Assembly: GCF_016756535.1 (NCBI RefSeq)
Contig: NZ_AP023247.1
Location: forward strand, 4,092,501-4,156,500
Origin: Mesorhizobium sp. 131-2-1
Lineage (GTDB): Bacteria > Pseudomonadota > Alphaproteobacteria > Rhizobiales > Rhizobiaceae
Reading direction: 5' to 3'
DNA: 64,000 nucleotides
The translations under genes were made by a program, and so were the position numbers. Position 1 is the first letter of the stretch, and each line of letters begins with the position of its first letter. Shown here piece after piece: positions 25,406-34,429 of this stretch. Below the pieces are notes generated by a model, which was given only the letters and a program-made list of their open reading frames with translations, was not told where the DNA came from and made no database searches.

Positions 25406-26296
25406 TCACTTTGCCGTTGTGCCGCGGGTGACGAAGGCGCCGACGGCCGCGACCAGCCGGTCGAGGCAGAAGCCGGTGATGCCGATATAGACGAGCGCGA
25501 CGATGATGTCGGGCAGCCGCGAGGAGTTCCAGGCGTCCCAGATGAAGAAGCCGATGCCGACGCCGCCGGTCAGCATCTCGGCGGCGACGATGGCGAGCCA
25601 GGAGAGCCCGATGCCGATCCTGAGGCCGGTGAAGATGTAGGGGGCGGCGGCCGGCACCATGATCTTGACGAAGAATTCGAGCTGGTTGAGCCGGAGGATG
25701 CGGGCGACGTTGCGGTAGTCCTCGGGGATGTTGCGCACCCCGACGGCGGTGTTGATGATCACCGGCCAGATCGAGGTGATGAAGATCACGAACAGCGCCG
25801 ACGGATTGGAGTCGCGGAAGGCGGCGAGCGACAGCGGTAGCCAGGCGAGCGGCGGCACGGTGCGCAGGATCTGGAACACCGGATCGAGGCCGCGCATCGC
25901 CCACACCGACTGGCCGACCAGGGCGCCGAGCGCCACGCCGACCACCGCCGCCATGCCGAAGCCGATGGCGACGCGCTGCAGCGAGATCAGCACCCGCCAG
26001 GCAAGGCCGATATCCTGCGGACCGTTGTCGAAGAACGGATGCGCGATCAGGTCATAGGCCTCGTTCCACACCTGGCTCGGCGGCGGCAGGCTGGCCGTCG
26101 GCGACGAGCAGGCGACCTGCCAGACGACGAGCAGGAGGATGATGACGACGGCCGGCGGCACCAGCGCCGTCGCCAACTTGCCGGCAATGGCAAGCGGGTC
26201 GATGCGGCGCCGCGCCTTTGCGGTGAAGGCGATGACCTCGGCGGGCTTTACCGGAAACGCCTTCACCTTGGTGTCCTCGACGGTTTGGATGGACAT
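25406..26296 (-). CDS. nrtB: Nitrate ABC transporter permease
   Basis: This 296-residue inner-membrane permease of the BPD type has about six helices. It shows the NrtB pattern SLQRVAIGFGMAAVVGVALG, RTVPPLAWLPLSLAAFRD and the EAA-like loop before LRIGIGLSWLAIVAAEML. The start MSIQTVEDTKVKAF at 26294-26296 fits the family. A frame extending to 26539 merely overlaps the 3' end of nrtA and is rejected. It lies between nrtA (89 bp upstream) and nrtC. Confidence 0.93.
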   Translation of the reverse strand: MSIQTVEDTKVKAFPVKPAEVIAFTAKARRRIDPLAIAGKLATALVPPAVVIILLLVVWQVACSSPTASLPPPSQVWNEAYDLIAHPFFDNGPQDIGLAWRVLISLQRVAIGFGMAAVVGVALGALVGQSVWAMRGLDPVFQILRTVPPLAWLPLSLAAFRDSNPSALFVIFITSIWPVIINTAVGVRNIPEDYRNVARILRLNQLEFFVKIMVPAAAPYIFTGLRIGIGLSWLAIVAAEMLTGGVGIGFFIWDAWNSSRLPDIIVALVYIGITGFCLDRLVAAVGAFVTRGTTAK

Positions 26297-26385
26297 GTCG
26301 TAGAAAAACTCCGTTGGCGAATCTGGCGACAAGCGGCTGACGCCGCTTGCGCTGGGGGCGACAACGGCGCAAGCGCCGTTTGCGC

Positions 26386-27702
26386 TTACGCAGATGCCTT
26401 GATCTTCAGGCTGTCGAGATAGGCGGACGGATTGGCCGGATCGAAGGTCTTGCCGTCGAAGAAGGTCTCGACGCCGCGCGACGGCGATGCCGGGATGTCG
26501 CTTGCCGCGACGCCCAGATCCTTCGCCGCCTCGCGCCACAGATCCTCGCGGTTGACCTGGTCGACCAGGGCCTTGATGTCGGTGGTCGGCGCGAACTTGC
26601 CCCAGCGGATGTTCTCGGCGAGGAACCAGGTATCATGGCTCTTGAAGGGATAGGACACGCCGCCCTTCCAGAACTTCATGTAGAGGTCGGTGCCCTTGGC
26701 GACGCGGTCGTTGCCATAGTTGATGTCGCCCTTGAGGCGGCCGATGATGTCGGCGACGGGCACGTTCATCCATTGCCGCTTGCCGATGATGGCGGCCATT
26801 TCCTCCTTGTTCTCCATGGCCTCGCACCATTGCTGGGCTTCCATGACCGCCATCAGGATCGCCTTGGTGGCGTTCGGATACTTTTCGATGAAGGCGGCGC
26901 GCAGGCCGAGCGCCTTTTCCGGATGGCCCTTCCACAATTCGCCGGTGGTGGCGGCGGTGAAGCCGACGCCCTGGTGGACGAGCTGCTCGTTCCACGGCTC
27001 GCCGACGCAGAACACATCCATGTTGCCGACCTTCATGTTGGCCACCATCTGCGGCGGCGGCACGACGATGGTCGAGACGTCCTTGTCGGGGTCGATGCCG
27101 CCGGCGGCCAGCCAGTAGCGTATCCACAGGTCATGCGTGCCGCCCGGGAAGGTCATGGCGGCCTTGACTTCCTTGCCGGCGGCCTTCTTGGCCGCAAAAG
27201 CCTCCTTCAGCTTGGAGGCGTCGAGGCCGACGCCGGTGGCGGCATATTCCTGCGCCACCGAAATGCCCTGGCAGTCGTAGTTCAGCCGCGCCACGATCGC
27301 CATCGGCAGCGGCTGCTTGTTCTGCGTTACCTTACCGGTGTGCATGAGGTAGGGCATCGGCGTCAGGATGTGGGCGCCGTCGATGCCGTTGGCCTCGCCG
27401 CCGAGCACAAGATTGTCGCGCGTCGCGCCCCAGGAGGCCTGCTTCAGCACCTCGACATCGGGCATGCCGTATTTGGCGAACAGCCCCTTCTCCTTAGCGA
27501 TCATCAAGGGTGCTGCGTCGGTCAGCGCGATGAAGCCGAGCTTGGCGCCGGTCACTTCCGGCGCGGCGGCCGCCGCATAGGCGCCCGACGGCAGGAGCTT
27601 GCGCGCCGCCACCAACAGCCCGGCCGTCAGCGCGCTGCGAGCAAGGAAATCGCGACGGTTCATGCCCTTGAATGTCGTTCCAGTTCCGATCCGTTTCGTC
27701 AT
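26386..27702 (-). CDS. nrtA: Nitrate ABC transporter substrate-binding protein
   Basis: This 438-residue periplasmic nitrate-binding protein has a twin-arginine export signal (MNRRDFLARSALTAGLLVAARKL). The mature part follows NrtA/NasF: LGFIALTDAAPLMIAKEKGLFAKYG, GIDGAHILTPMPY, AMTFPGGTHDLWIRYWLAAGGIDPDKDVSTIVVPPPQM and FCVGEPWNEQLV. The ATG at 27700-27702 is chosen because GGAG is 6 nt upstream, and the duplicated copy at 24216 preserves only this ATG and not the one two codons earlier. It is first in nrtABC behind a sigma-54 promoter and NasT-type leader. Confidence 0.96.
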   Translation of the reverse strand: MTKRIGTGTTFKGMNRRDFLARSALTAGLLVAARKLLPSGAYAAAAAPEVTGAKLGFIALTDAAPLMIAKEKGLFAKYGMPDVEVLKQASWGATRDNLVLGGEANGIDGAHILTPMPYLMHTGKVTQNKQPLPMAIVARLNYDCQGISVAQEYAATGVGLDASKLKEAFAAKKAAGKEVKAAMTFPGGTHDLWIRYWLAAGGIDPDKDVSTIVVPPPQMVANMKVGNMDVFCVGEPWNEQLVHQGVGFTAATTGELWKGHPEKALGLRAAFIEKYPNATKAILMAVMEAQQWCEAMENKEEMAAIIGKRQWMNVPVADIIGRLKGDINYGNDRVAKGTDLYMKFWKGGVSYPFKSHDTWFLAENIRWGKFAPTTDIKALVDQVNREDLWREAAKDLGVAASDIPASPSRGVETFFDGKTFDPANPSAYLDSLKIKASA

Positions 27703-27758
27703 CGTCATCTCCGGTTGGACGCCGCTTGGGATCGGCGCCGTCGATTGCGTGTTCGGTC

Positions 27759-27859
27759 AAAACAAAAAAGCCGCCGGCCAGGCCTCGCGCGTCCGTCCAT
27801 CCGGGATCGCGTGTTGACCTGAGCGGCAGCTTTGCCTGTGGCGCCCGCCATTGGACGCC
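27759..27859 (-). ncRNA. Predicted NasT (ANTAR)-responsive antitermination leader, nrtABC operon
   Basis: Same architecture as the narK leader. P1 at 27859-27840 has stem GGCGUCC/GGGCGCC and hexaloop AAUGGC; P2 at 27836-27825 has hexaloop AAAGCU. Terminator arms at 27830-27816 and 27784-27770 form a stem of about 16 pairs with one mismatch, followed by a U-rich run at 27769-27759. One terminator pair is U-G here and U-A in the other leader, a pairing-preserving difference. The leader begins about 25 nt after the expected sigma-54 start site. Binding by NasT would prevent termination before nrtA. Confidence 0.84.
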
Positions 27860-27895
27860 GGTTCCGTGACCCCGTGAAGAGCCTGGTTGTTGCAA

Positions 27896-27911
27896 TGCAG
27901 AAACCGTGCCA
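27896..27911 (-). promoter_or_regulatory. Sigma-54 promoter of nrtABC
   Basis: TGGCACGGTTTCTGCA on the minus strand matches the -24/-12 consensus with only one mismatch in the -12 box and exact GG-N10-GC spacing. It is 37 bp upstream of leader hairpin P1, as in the narK operon. Confidence 0.85.
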
Positions 27912-27991
27912 GTTTCAGGCGAGGAGAAAAGTATCAATTAAATCAATGACCCATGCCGACAACGCATGCGCCGGGTCACAAGGCGCGCAGG

Positions 27992-28044
27992 CCAAAGATT
28001 GTTCATTAGCGCTCGCGCACGCATAATTATTGTGCAATGCACAA
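27992..28044. promoter_or_regulatory. Conserved blocks upstream of the nrt sigma-54 promoter
   Basis: CAAAGATTGTTCA (near 27992) and TTGTGCAATGCACAA (28030-28044, a dyad) lie about 81 and 119 bp upstream of the promoter. Similar blocks CAAAGATTAGTCA and TTGTGCAGTGC lie at the same distances from the narK promoter (near 24497 and 24536). The distance fits enhancer sites, perhaps for NtrC; the exact NtrC consensus is not met. Confidence 0.45.
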
Positions 28045-28192
28045 GATTGGCGCGAAAATAATCAGGCGCGTAAAATCGGCTCTCGACACAGCGATTTTGG
28101 CAGGTTGGGGACCTGTTGGCGGCCAAGGTTTCAGCGGTCGTCTGGATGGATCGTCGCGAACCATCGCGATTGGCCGAAACCCTCGCAACTTC

Positions 28193-28246
28193 GTCATCCC
28201 AGGGCGAAGCAGGAGCGAAACTCCGTCGCGGAGACCCTGGGATCCG
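28193..28246. repeat. Rhizobial palindromic repeat with ATCCCAGGG/CCCTGGGAT ends
   Basis: Perfect 9-bp inverted ends (28196-28204 and 28235-28243) flank a GC-rich core resembling GCGAAGCAGGAGCGAAACTC. From memory this is a widespread intergenic repeat in Mesorhizobium and relatives. It is single-copy in this window and abuts the 3' end of the methyltransferase gene. Confidence 0.6.
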
Positions 28247-28258
28247 AGCGCAAGAGAG

Positions 28259-29599
28259 TCAGTGGCCGTCGTGATCGGCAACCAAGTTGCAGCGTCCATC
28301 CGTCCCGAAAAACAAACCTCCGCCGGCCCCCTCTTTCCACCAACCATTTCCGGACGCAGAGCGACGCAGACTGACCACGCCGAAACGCCACGCGCTCTTG
28401 TCGCCCTGGTAGGGCTGCAAGGAGAACAAATCTTCGTAGTGCGGCACCGGCCAGGTGTGATCCAGCACATCCCAGTCGCCTATCTTCCCACCAAGCCACA
28501 TATCAAAATGATCTCGAATCTTTGTGGCGGGCGGATTCGGATAGAGGGCAATTAGATGTGCTGTTCCGTCAGGATCGAGCTTGGCAGGCAGCGATTCGAC
28601 AATTTTTCGAAGCAGGTCGGTCCCTTGCAGTCCGCCGCTCCAGAAATTGTCTCCTGGTTGCGCTGCACTGTCAGGAGCGTAAGGAGGATTGGCCAAGAGG
28701 AGATCGCATGTTCCCTCGATTGATTTGAACAAATCGCTTAAAATGAACTGTGCGTTGCTTTTACCGTTAAGCATTGCATTGAACGTTGCAAATTCAACGG
28801 CGCGCGGATTGACGTCAGCACCGATTACCGACGAACAATGATCTGCCGCCAGTATCGCGTGAATACCGGATCCTGTCCCCAAATCGACTGCCCGCCGTCG
28901 TGGACTTCTTTTTACCAAGCCGCCGAGGACAAAGCTCTCTCCCCATAACCACATGACCTGATTGATTGCGGAATTCTTGGCAGCATGGTCCGTTACAATG
29001 TAGCTGCCGTAGCAAGGAAATAGACACACGTTCGCTTGCAGGACTCCGTCCCCACAGTCGGTCAGGAGGCCCATATCAAGCGCTGTATCGACGAACCTCG
29101 ACGTAAGCTGTTTGGCAACGAGGTTCGCGTTGACCTGACGGCCATCAATAAAGAGCGAAATAAGATTGTCGATGGGATCGTTTGCACGAGCGACCCAGTC
29201 GGGTCTCATCGAGGCCCAGAAATTAACCCCTAGGCGAGGAAAAACCCCCAGTCGCTTTGCGCAACTGGCGAGGTCAAAACTGCAACTGCGCAATTCGTTC
29301 ACAAATTGCGTCATTCGTTCAGGTGCCACCGGGACCGGTGCAGCAACTTCGCGACAAATCGTCTGCAGTGTCGAGCTTGCTGGCTGTTCGGATCTGGCTG
29401 GCGGCGCTTCAGCCAAACGACCTGGCGGCGTATCCGCTTGCAGAAGGGCAATTATCTCATCTTTCTGATCGACAAGTGCCGATTTCAATTCCGCGTCGAT
29501 TGCACCCACAGGAGCACTGCATCTAAGCCGGGACCCTTCTACCCACAGGTTCACCTTGCGGCTGCGTAGAATTGTTAGAAGCGTGCTGACGTCCATCAT
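28259..29599 (-). CDS. TubC docking domain fused to an NPPY-type methyltransferase
   Basis: Residues 5-53 (LLTILRSRKVNLWVEGSRLR...ELKSALVDQKDEIIALLQ) match the TubC N-terminal docking domain that links subunits of nonribosomal peptide synthetases. After a Pro/Ala linker (about 55-90), residues 95-220 form an unassigned region. Residues about 235-400 form a Rossmann SAM-dependent methyltransferase with VDLGTGSGIHAILAA (motif I) and LLANPPY (motif IV), as in PrmC/RsmC-type enzymes that methylate N atoms. No NRPS is in the window. The docking domain suggests recruitment to an assembly-line enzyme encoded elsewhere; the substrate is unknown. The ATG at 29597-29599 starts exactly at the docking domain. 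Confidence 0.82.
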   Translation of the reverse strand: MMDVSTLLTILRSRKVNLWVEGSRLRCSAPVGAIDAELKSALVDQKDEIIALLQADTPPGRLAEAPPARSEQPASSTLQTICREVAAPVPVAPERMTQFVNELRSCSFDLASCAKRLGVFPRLGVNFWASMRPDWVARANDPIDNLISLFIDGRQVNANLVAKQLTSRFVDTALDMGLLTDCGDGVLQANVCLFPCYGSYIVTDHAAKNSAINQVMWLWGESFVLGGLVKRSPRRRAVDLGTGSGIHAILAADHCSSVIGADVNPRAVEFATFNAMLNGKSNAQFILSDLFKSIEGTCDLLLANPPYAPDSAAQPGDNFWSGGLQGTDLLRKIVESLPAKLDPDGTAHLIALYPNPPATKIRDHFDMWLGGKIGDWDVLDHTWPVPHYEDLFSLQPYQGDKSAWRFGVVSLRRSASGNGWWKEGAGGGLFFGTDGRCNLVADHDGH

Positions 29600-29876
29600 A
29601 GAGTGTCCCTGATACCGAACGTTGCCTTCGAAGGATGAAGACTGGCTCTACCCGATGCGACCACTTTGATCGGCGGGGCAGCCCAGTCCCACGAGGCCGT
29701 CAAATCGACCGCGTCGCCAACTCGTCAAACACCATCAATGGCCTGAATGTGTATCCCCTTCACTGCCCTTCCAAATGGATCATCCATACTTGCAAATTGC
29801 TGAGACCAAGGAAAGGCGGTCGGCCGGGAGCAGGCGATCGCCCGCTCGGCGCCGACCGCCAACGAGTCCGTCCGGG

Positions 29877-30767
29877 TCAGTCTGAGACAATTTCGTAGTG
29901 AAGGAGCTGGGCGTCGCCGAGGGACGACCTCAGTCCAGGCGAGATGAAGCCGGAGCCGAAGAGGACAATATCTTCGCGGCGAACGAATACTTCATGGCCG
30001 GGCCCCATCGACACAAACGTGCCCGACGAGCTTCGCTCGACAAGCCGGGCCTTGCCATTCGAAATGGTGAAGGTGGCGTGGTGCCTTGAGACCCAGGGCC
30101 GCTCGACGACAATATCGCATTCCGGAGAGCGGCCGATCGTCACCAGTTCGTTGTTTCGACAGGATCGCACCTGATCTCCATAGCGGATGACCAGATTGAT
30201 CCGCGGCGTTGGGGCGAAGCGCCTATCGATAATGGTGCCCTGGCTCGCGATGGGCGTACTGAGGGCACCCTCGTCGCTCCTCAGGGTATAGACATCGAAG
30301 AGCTCTTGCTTCCCCTTGAAAGCCATTTTGTCGAGGAGCCGCAAGGCACTGCGGCTCCCCGCGGTAAGGGCTTCGAAGAAACTCTGGCTGATCAGCACCT
30401 CCCCGGGGTTGGCCGTGCTGGACAACCTGGCGGTGACGTTGACGACGTCGCCGAATACCGCGGCCCGCGCGCGAATGACCGCCCCGAAATGCAATCCGAT
30501 ACGGGCGCTCAACGGCCCTTTCGTCAATTGTTGGCTGATTTGGCAGACGGCCCTCAGCGCCATCTCCGGGCTCTCGAACAGGCTAAGTACGTCATCACCC
30601 TTCGAGTAAATGAAATCACCGCCGTGCTGGGCGACGATCGCTCGCATTGCGTCCAGGCAATCCGAAACCTGCTGCAGTGCGGCATCGTCGCCGAAGCGCT
30701 CATAGAGGGGCGTGCTGCCCACGACATCAGCCAAAAGGACTGCGGCCAGAACTCTTTCCTGATCCAT
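29877..30767 (-). CDS. Class III nucleotidyl cyclase with C-terminal FHA domain
   Basis: This 296-residue soluble protein has a class III adenylate/guanylate cyclase domain (about 5-165): metal Asp in LLADVVGST, substrate Lys and second Asp in FIYSKGDDVLSLF, and transition-state Asn and Arg in FGDVVNVTARLS. All appear present, so it is probably active, most likely on ATP. Residues about 190-280 form an FHA phosphothreonine-binding domain (TIGRSPECDIVV, VSRHHATF). The FHA would tie activity or location to a Ser/Thr kinase pathway; no kinase is nearby. It is a separate gene 103 bp upstream of nasS on the same strand orientation. Confidence 0.92.
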   Translation of the reverse strand: MDQERVLAAVLLADVVGSTPLYERFGDDAALQQVSDCLDAMRAIVAQHGGDFIYSKGDDVLSLFESPEMALRAVCQISQQLTKGPLSARIGLHFGAVIRARAAVFGDVVNVTARLSSTANPGEVLISQSFFEALTAGSRSALRLLDKMAFKGKQELFDVYTLRSDEGALSTPIASQGTIIDRRFAPTPRINLVIRYGDQVRSCRNNELVTIGRSPECDIVVERPWVSRHHATFTISNGKARLVERSSSGTFVSMGPGHEVFVRREDIVLFGSGFISPGLRSSLGDAQLLHYEIVSD

Positions 30768-30870
30768 CGATCTCGTATCCGCCCGAGAACGCAGCGTTAT
30801 AGCACACCAGAGTTGCCTTTGACGTATGTACTTGCGCGCCTAGGCGATCCGCCACCCCGGCACGTCGGAA

Positions 30871-32118
30871 CTACTGCGCCAAGGAACCAGCGTGTTTCTG
30901 CCCGGCGATATAGGCGTCGATCTCGTCGGGATCGAAGATCTGGCCGTCGAAGAAGCCATCGGGACCGAGCACCAGGCTTGCGCCCGCCGAACCGACCGGG
31001 GTCGCGGCCTTCAGCGCGCCCTCGACCTTGGCGTTGGCGCCGGGCAGCGCCACGCCGAGCGGTTTTAGCGCCGAGCGGTAGAGGTCGGGCCTGTAGCAGT
31101 TCCAGGCGATGGCGAGGTTCTCCGGCGTGTGCGCGACATGACCCCAGCGCACCATCTGCGTGTAGAACCACAGCGCATGGCTCTTCCACGGAAAGTTCGC
31201 CGCCTTGTCGAAGGGCACGAAGAAATCCTCGATCGCCCGCTCGGCGTCGCCGCCAAGCCTCAGCCGTCCGGTCAGGATCGGCATCTGTACCGCCGGCGGC
31301 AGGCCAAGGAAGCCCTGCCCCGCCATCAGCGCCGCCAGTTCCGCATGGTTCTTCGGGTCCTGGCACCAGCGCGCCGAATGATGCAACGCGCGCAACAGCG
31401 CCGCCAGCGCCTCCGGGTTCTCCTCGGCCCAGGCCTTGCGCACACCGATGACCTTCTCCGGGCTGTTGCGCCAGAGCAGCGCCTTTACGGTGACGATGTG
31501 GCCGGTGCCGGCGGCAACCGAGGCGCTGTTCCAGGGCTCGCCGACGCAATAGCCGTCGATGCGGCCGGCGGCGAGCGCGTCGGCCATAAAGGGCGGCGGC
31601 ACAATGACGATCTCGATGTCGCGTTCCGGATCGATGCCGCAGGTGGCGAGCCAGTAGCGCAGCTCGTAATTATGCCCGGAATGCGGATGCACGACAGCGA
31701 AGCGCAGCGGGTCGCTGCCCGTGGCCGCCCGCTCGCGGATGAAGGCACCGAGGGCTGCACCGGCCCGCGCGGGCTCGAGATCGGGCGCAGCACCATGCTC
31801 GGCCATGCCCTCCCAGACAGTGTTGGAGACGGTGACGCAGTTGCCGCCGAGGCCGAGCGAGAACGGCACGATCGTCTCGGAGGCCAACGGCGTCAGGCCG
31901 AGATTGCAGGCGAGCGGCATCGGCCCCAGCATATGCGCCAGATGGAAATGGCCGATGGCGATGCGGTCGCGGATGTTGGCCCAGGAGGTCTCGCGGTGCA
32001 GCGTCAGCTCGACGCCCTCGCGCGCGGCAAAACCCAGCTCGCCGGCCACCACCAGCACGGCGCTGTCGAAGAGCGGCATGAAGCCGGCGGTGATCTGATG
32101 CGCAGCGGCCATGCTCAT
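30871..32118 (-). CDS. nasS: Nitrate/nitrite sensor NasS
   Basis: This 415-residue NrtA-like nitrate-binding protein lacks any export signal, the hallmark of cytosolic NasS. Known NasS holds NasT inactive and frees it when nitrate or nitrite binds. Family blocks are TAGFMPLFDSAVLVVAGELGFA, WANIRDRIAIGHFHLAHMLGPMP, YWLATCGIDPERDIEIVIVPPPFM and YCVGEPWNSASV. It overlaps nasT by 4 bp (stop of nasT within the nasS start), so the pair is translationally coupled and made together. Confidence 0.94.
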   Translation of the reverse strand: MSMAAAHQITAGFMPLFDSAVLVVAGELGFAAREGVELTLHRETSWANIRDRIAIGHFHLAHMLGPMPLACNLGLTPLASETIVPFSLGLGGNCVTVSNTVWEGMAEHGAAPDLEPARAGAALGAFIRERAATGSDPLRFAVVHPHSGHNYELRYWLATCGIDPERDIEIVIVPPPFMADALAAGRIDGYCVGEPWNSASVAAGTGHIVTVKALLWRNSPEKVIGVRKAWAEENPEALAALLRALHHSARWCQDPKNHAELAALMAGQGFLGLPPAVQMPILTGRLRLGGDAERAIEDFFVPFDKAANFPWKSHALWFYTQMVRWGHVAHTPENLAIAWNCYRPDLYRSALKPLGVALPGANAKVEGALKAATPVGSAGASLVLGPDGFFDGQIFDPDEIDAYIAGQKHAGSLAQ

Positions 32119-32717
32119 TCGTCCTCCAGCGGCCCGAGCAGCCCGGCGGCGGTCACCAGGCTCTGGGCGATGTCGCTGATCTTGCGGTTCTGGTTCATCG
32201 CCGTCTTGCGCAGCAGCGTGTAGGCCGCCTCTTCGCTCAAGCCGCGCGACTTCATCAAGATGCCCTTGGCGCGGTCGATGACCTTGCGGCTCTCCAGCTC
32301 GCTGCGCGCCTCCTCCAACTCGCGCGCCATGCGCGAGAAGGCGTTGAAGCGGCTCACCGCCATGTCGAGGATCGACTTGACGCGCTCTTGTCTGAGACCG
32401 TCGACGACATAGGCCGACACGCCGGCATCGACCGCCGCCTCGATCGAGGCCTGGTCGGAGCGGTCGACGAACATGGCGATCGGCCGCTTCACCGCGCGCG
32501 ACAGCTGGAACATGTTTTCCAGCATGTCGCGGTTGGGATTTTCGAGATCGATGACGATGACGTCAGGCTCGATCTCGGCAATGCGGCGCGCAATGCCGGT
32601 GACGTCATGGATGACGGTGACGTGCTCATGCCCGGCCTCCCGCAGCCCGGCCTCGATGATCGAGGCACGGATGCGGTTTTCGTCGATCACAAGGACGGCG
32701 AGTGAAGAGCGGACCAT
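32115..32717 (-). CDS. nasT: ANTAR-domain antiterminator NasT
   Basis: This 200-residue RNA-binding response-regulator-like protein has a receiver domain (residues 1-115: LAVLVIDENR, VIVIDLENPNRD, VSAYVVDG), a coiled-coil linker (RMARELEEARSELESRKVIDRAKG) and a C-terminal ANTAR domain (ILMKSRGLSEEAAYTLLRKTAMNQNRKISDIAQ). It should bind the dual hexaloop hairpins of the nrtA and narK leaders. The ATG at 32715-32717 (MVRSSLAVLVIDEN) fits the family; a GTG at 32771 is rejected. It is first of the nasT-nasS pair. Confidence 0.95.
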   Translation of the reverse strand: MVRSSLAVLVIDENRIRASIIEAGLREAGHEHVTVIHDVTGIARRIAEIEPDVIVIDLENPNRDMLENMFQLSRAVKRPIAMFVDRSDQASIEAAVDAGVSAYVVDGLRQERVKSILDMAVSRFNAFSRMARELEEARSELESRKVIDRAKGILMKSRGLSEEAAYTLLRKTAMNQNRKISDIAQSLVTAAGLLGPLEDE

Positions 32718-32860
32718 GGCTCCAATATGTCGAAGCGGGGGGATTGTGCAATGCGGGATGAGAACCTTCACGCATAGCAGACCGCGTCGCGCGTTTCGGC
32801 ATCGAGAGGTACCGCCTTAGTAGCCGAGCGGAGATCCTTCAAGAAAGCTCAGAAACCACC

Positions 32861-34220
32861 TCATGGCGACACCCCCAAGGCACGAAGCGCGGCACCTGCC
32901 GCACGGTATTCGACGAAGGTTCTGGGGCAGTCGCGTAGCGCAACCCGATAGAGGCGCAAGGCCTCATCGTCGTGCTTCTGCAGCCGGTTGAGCTCCGCCG
33001 TGAAGAAGTTCACCTCGCAGGCTTGCCCGGTCTTCTTGGCCGGATCCGGATCGTCGGCGGCGACAAGGGTGGCCTCTGGCGTCAGGTCGCCAAGCAGCAT
33101 GCGCACCACAGGCGCCGGCCATTTGGTCATGTCGAGCTTGCTCTCCGCGCCGCGCAAACTGCCGGCAAGGCCGTCGTGCCGCTGCGCAAGATCCACCCAG
33201 ATGGCGAAATAGGCATTGCTCGGCGCCAGCCTGGCAGCCCGTTCCAGGTCGGCCCGCGCATCGGCTATCGGACCGGAATAGAAGCGCTGGATGCCCCGGT
33301 CCTGAAAGGATCGAGCGTGCGTCGGGTCGAGCAGGATCGCCTGGCTGAAGTCAGCGATGGCCTTGGCGTCAACTCCCTTAGTACCCCACTATCGCCCGGT
33401 CGTTGAACACTTCAGCGTCCTTCGGGTCCTGCAGAATGGCTTGGTTGTAGTCGGCTATCGCGCGGTCGTCATCGCCCTTGTGCCACCAGGCATAGCCCCG
33501 GTCGCCGTAGGCGGAAGAAAGCTTTGGATTGAGGCCGATGGCCTGATCGAAGTCGGCGATGGCGCGGTCATAGTCTCTTTTGTAAAGCCAGGTGGAACCC
33601 CGGCTGGCGTAGCTTATGTCGCTGTTTGGGTCCAGGAGAACAGCCTTGTTACCGTCAGCGATGGCGTGGCCATTGTCGCCTTTTACCGTCCAGGCGAAGC
33701 CCCGGCTGGAATAGGCCAAGGCGAAATCGGGATCGAGTTCTATCGCCTGATTGAAGTCCGCGATGGCTCGATCGGCTTCAGCTTTCCGCAACCAGGCCAG
33801 GCCGCGCTTGAAGTAGGTATGGGACTTCGGATCGATGCTTATCGCCTGGCTGTAATCGGCGATGGCACGATCGTAGTCCTTCTTATGGCTCCAGACCCAC
33901 CCGCGGTTGTCGAAAGCGCGGGCGTCTTCCGGCTCAAAGACGATGGCCTGATCGTAGTCCGCTATAGCGCGGTCGTAGTCGCCGATGGAGGCCAGCGCGT
34001 TCACGCGCATGGAATAGGCAATGACATGGCTGCGATAGGATTGCTTGTCGTCCGCCATGATATGCGTGCAAGCCGCGATCCGCTGTGAGGCTTCGGCATC
34101 GCGATTGGTACAGGTGTCGAAGTCGTTGCCCGTGGCAGATGCGGGAACACAAAGCGCCAGCAGAATCATGAGAACGGCCAGCCCGAACAGACCGGAACCC
34201 TCCCCAGTCAACCGCTTCAT
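32861..34220 (-). pseudogene. Frameshifted secreted TPR protein
   Basis: A signal peptide (from MKRLTGEGSG, ATG at 34218-34220) is followed by a Cys-containing segment and a series of 34-residue TPR units of the type YDRAIADYxQAI. The frame hits TAA at 33378-33380. The next frame continues at once with TKGVDAKAIADFSQAILLDP and further TPR-like sequence to a stop at 32861. The repeat that spans the break is one residue short of the 34-residue register, which fits a 2-bp deletion. Unless this is a sequencing error, the intact gene was about 450 codons and is now broken. Function is unknown. Confidence 0.8.
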
Positions 34221-34429
34221 TTGCAGCCTATCAAACATCGTGTCAGCAGACTTCAGATCACAATTGCGAACTCTTGGTCTCGTACCCAACTTGATCAAAC
34301 AAATCCTTGTTCTCCGCAAGTCATCACCGCAGGGGAACGATCAAGATTGACGTGCTCCTGGGCTATCGACGACATCGACCGACGCGCCGGCCTCGACAAA
34401 GGCGGGCGCTGCTATCGCGTGGGCATTGT

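Noticed and set aside
27494..27937. Minus-strand frame of 147 codons across the nrtA leader
   Set aside because: It overlaps the sigma-54 promoter, the leader hairpins and the nrtA start, and is in another frame.
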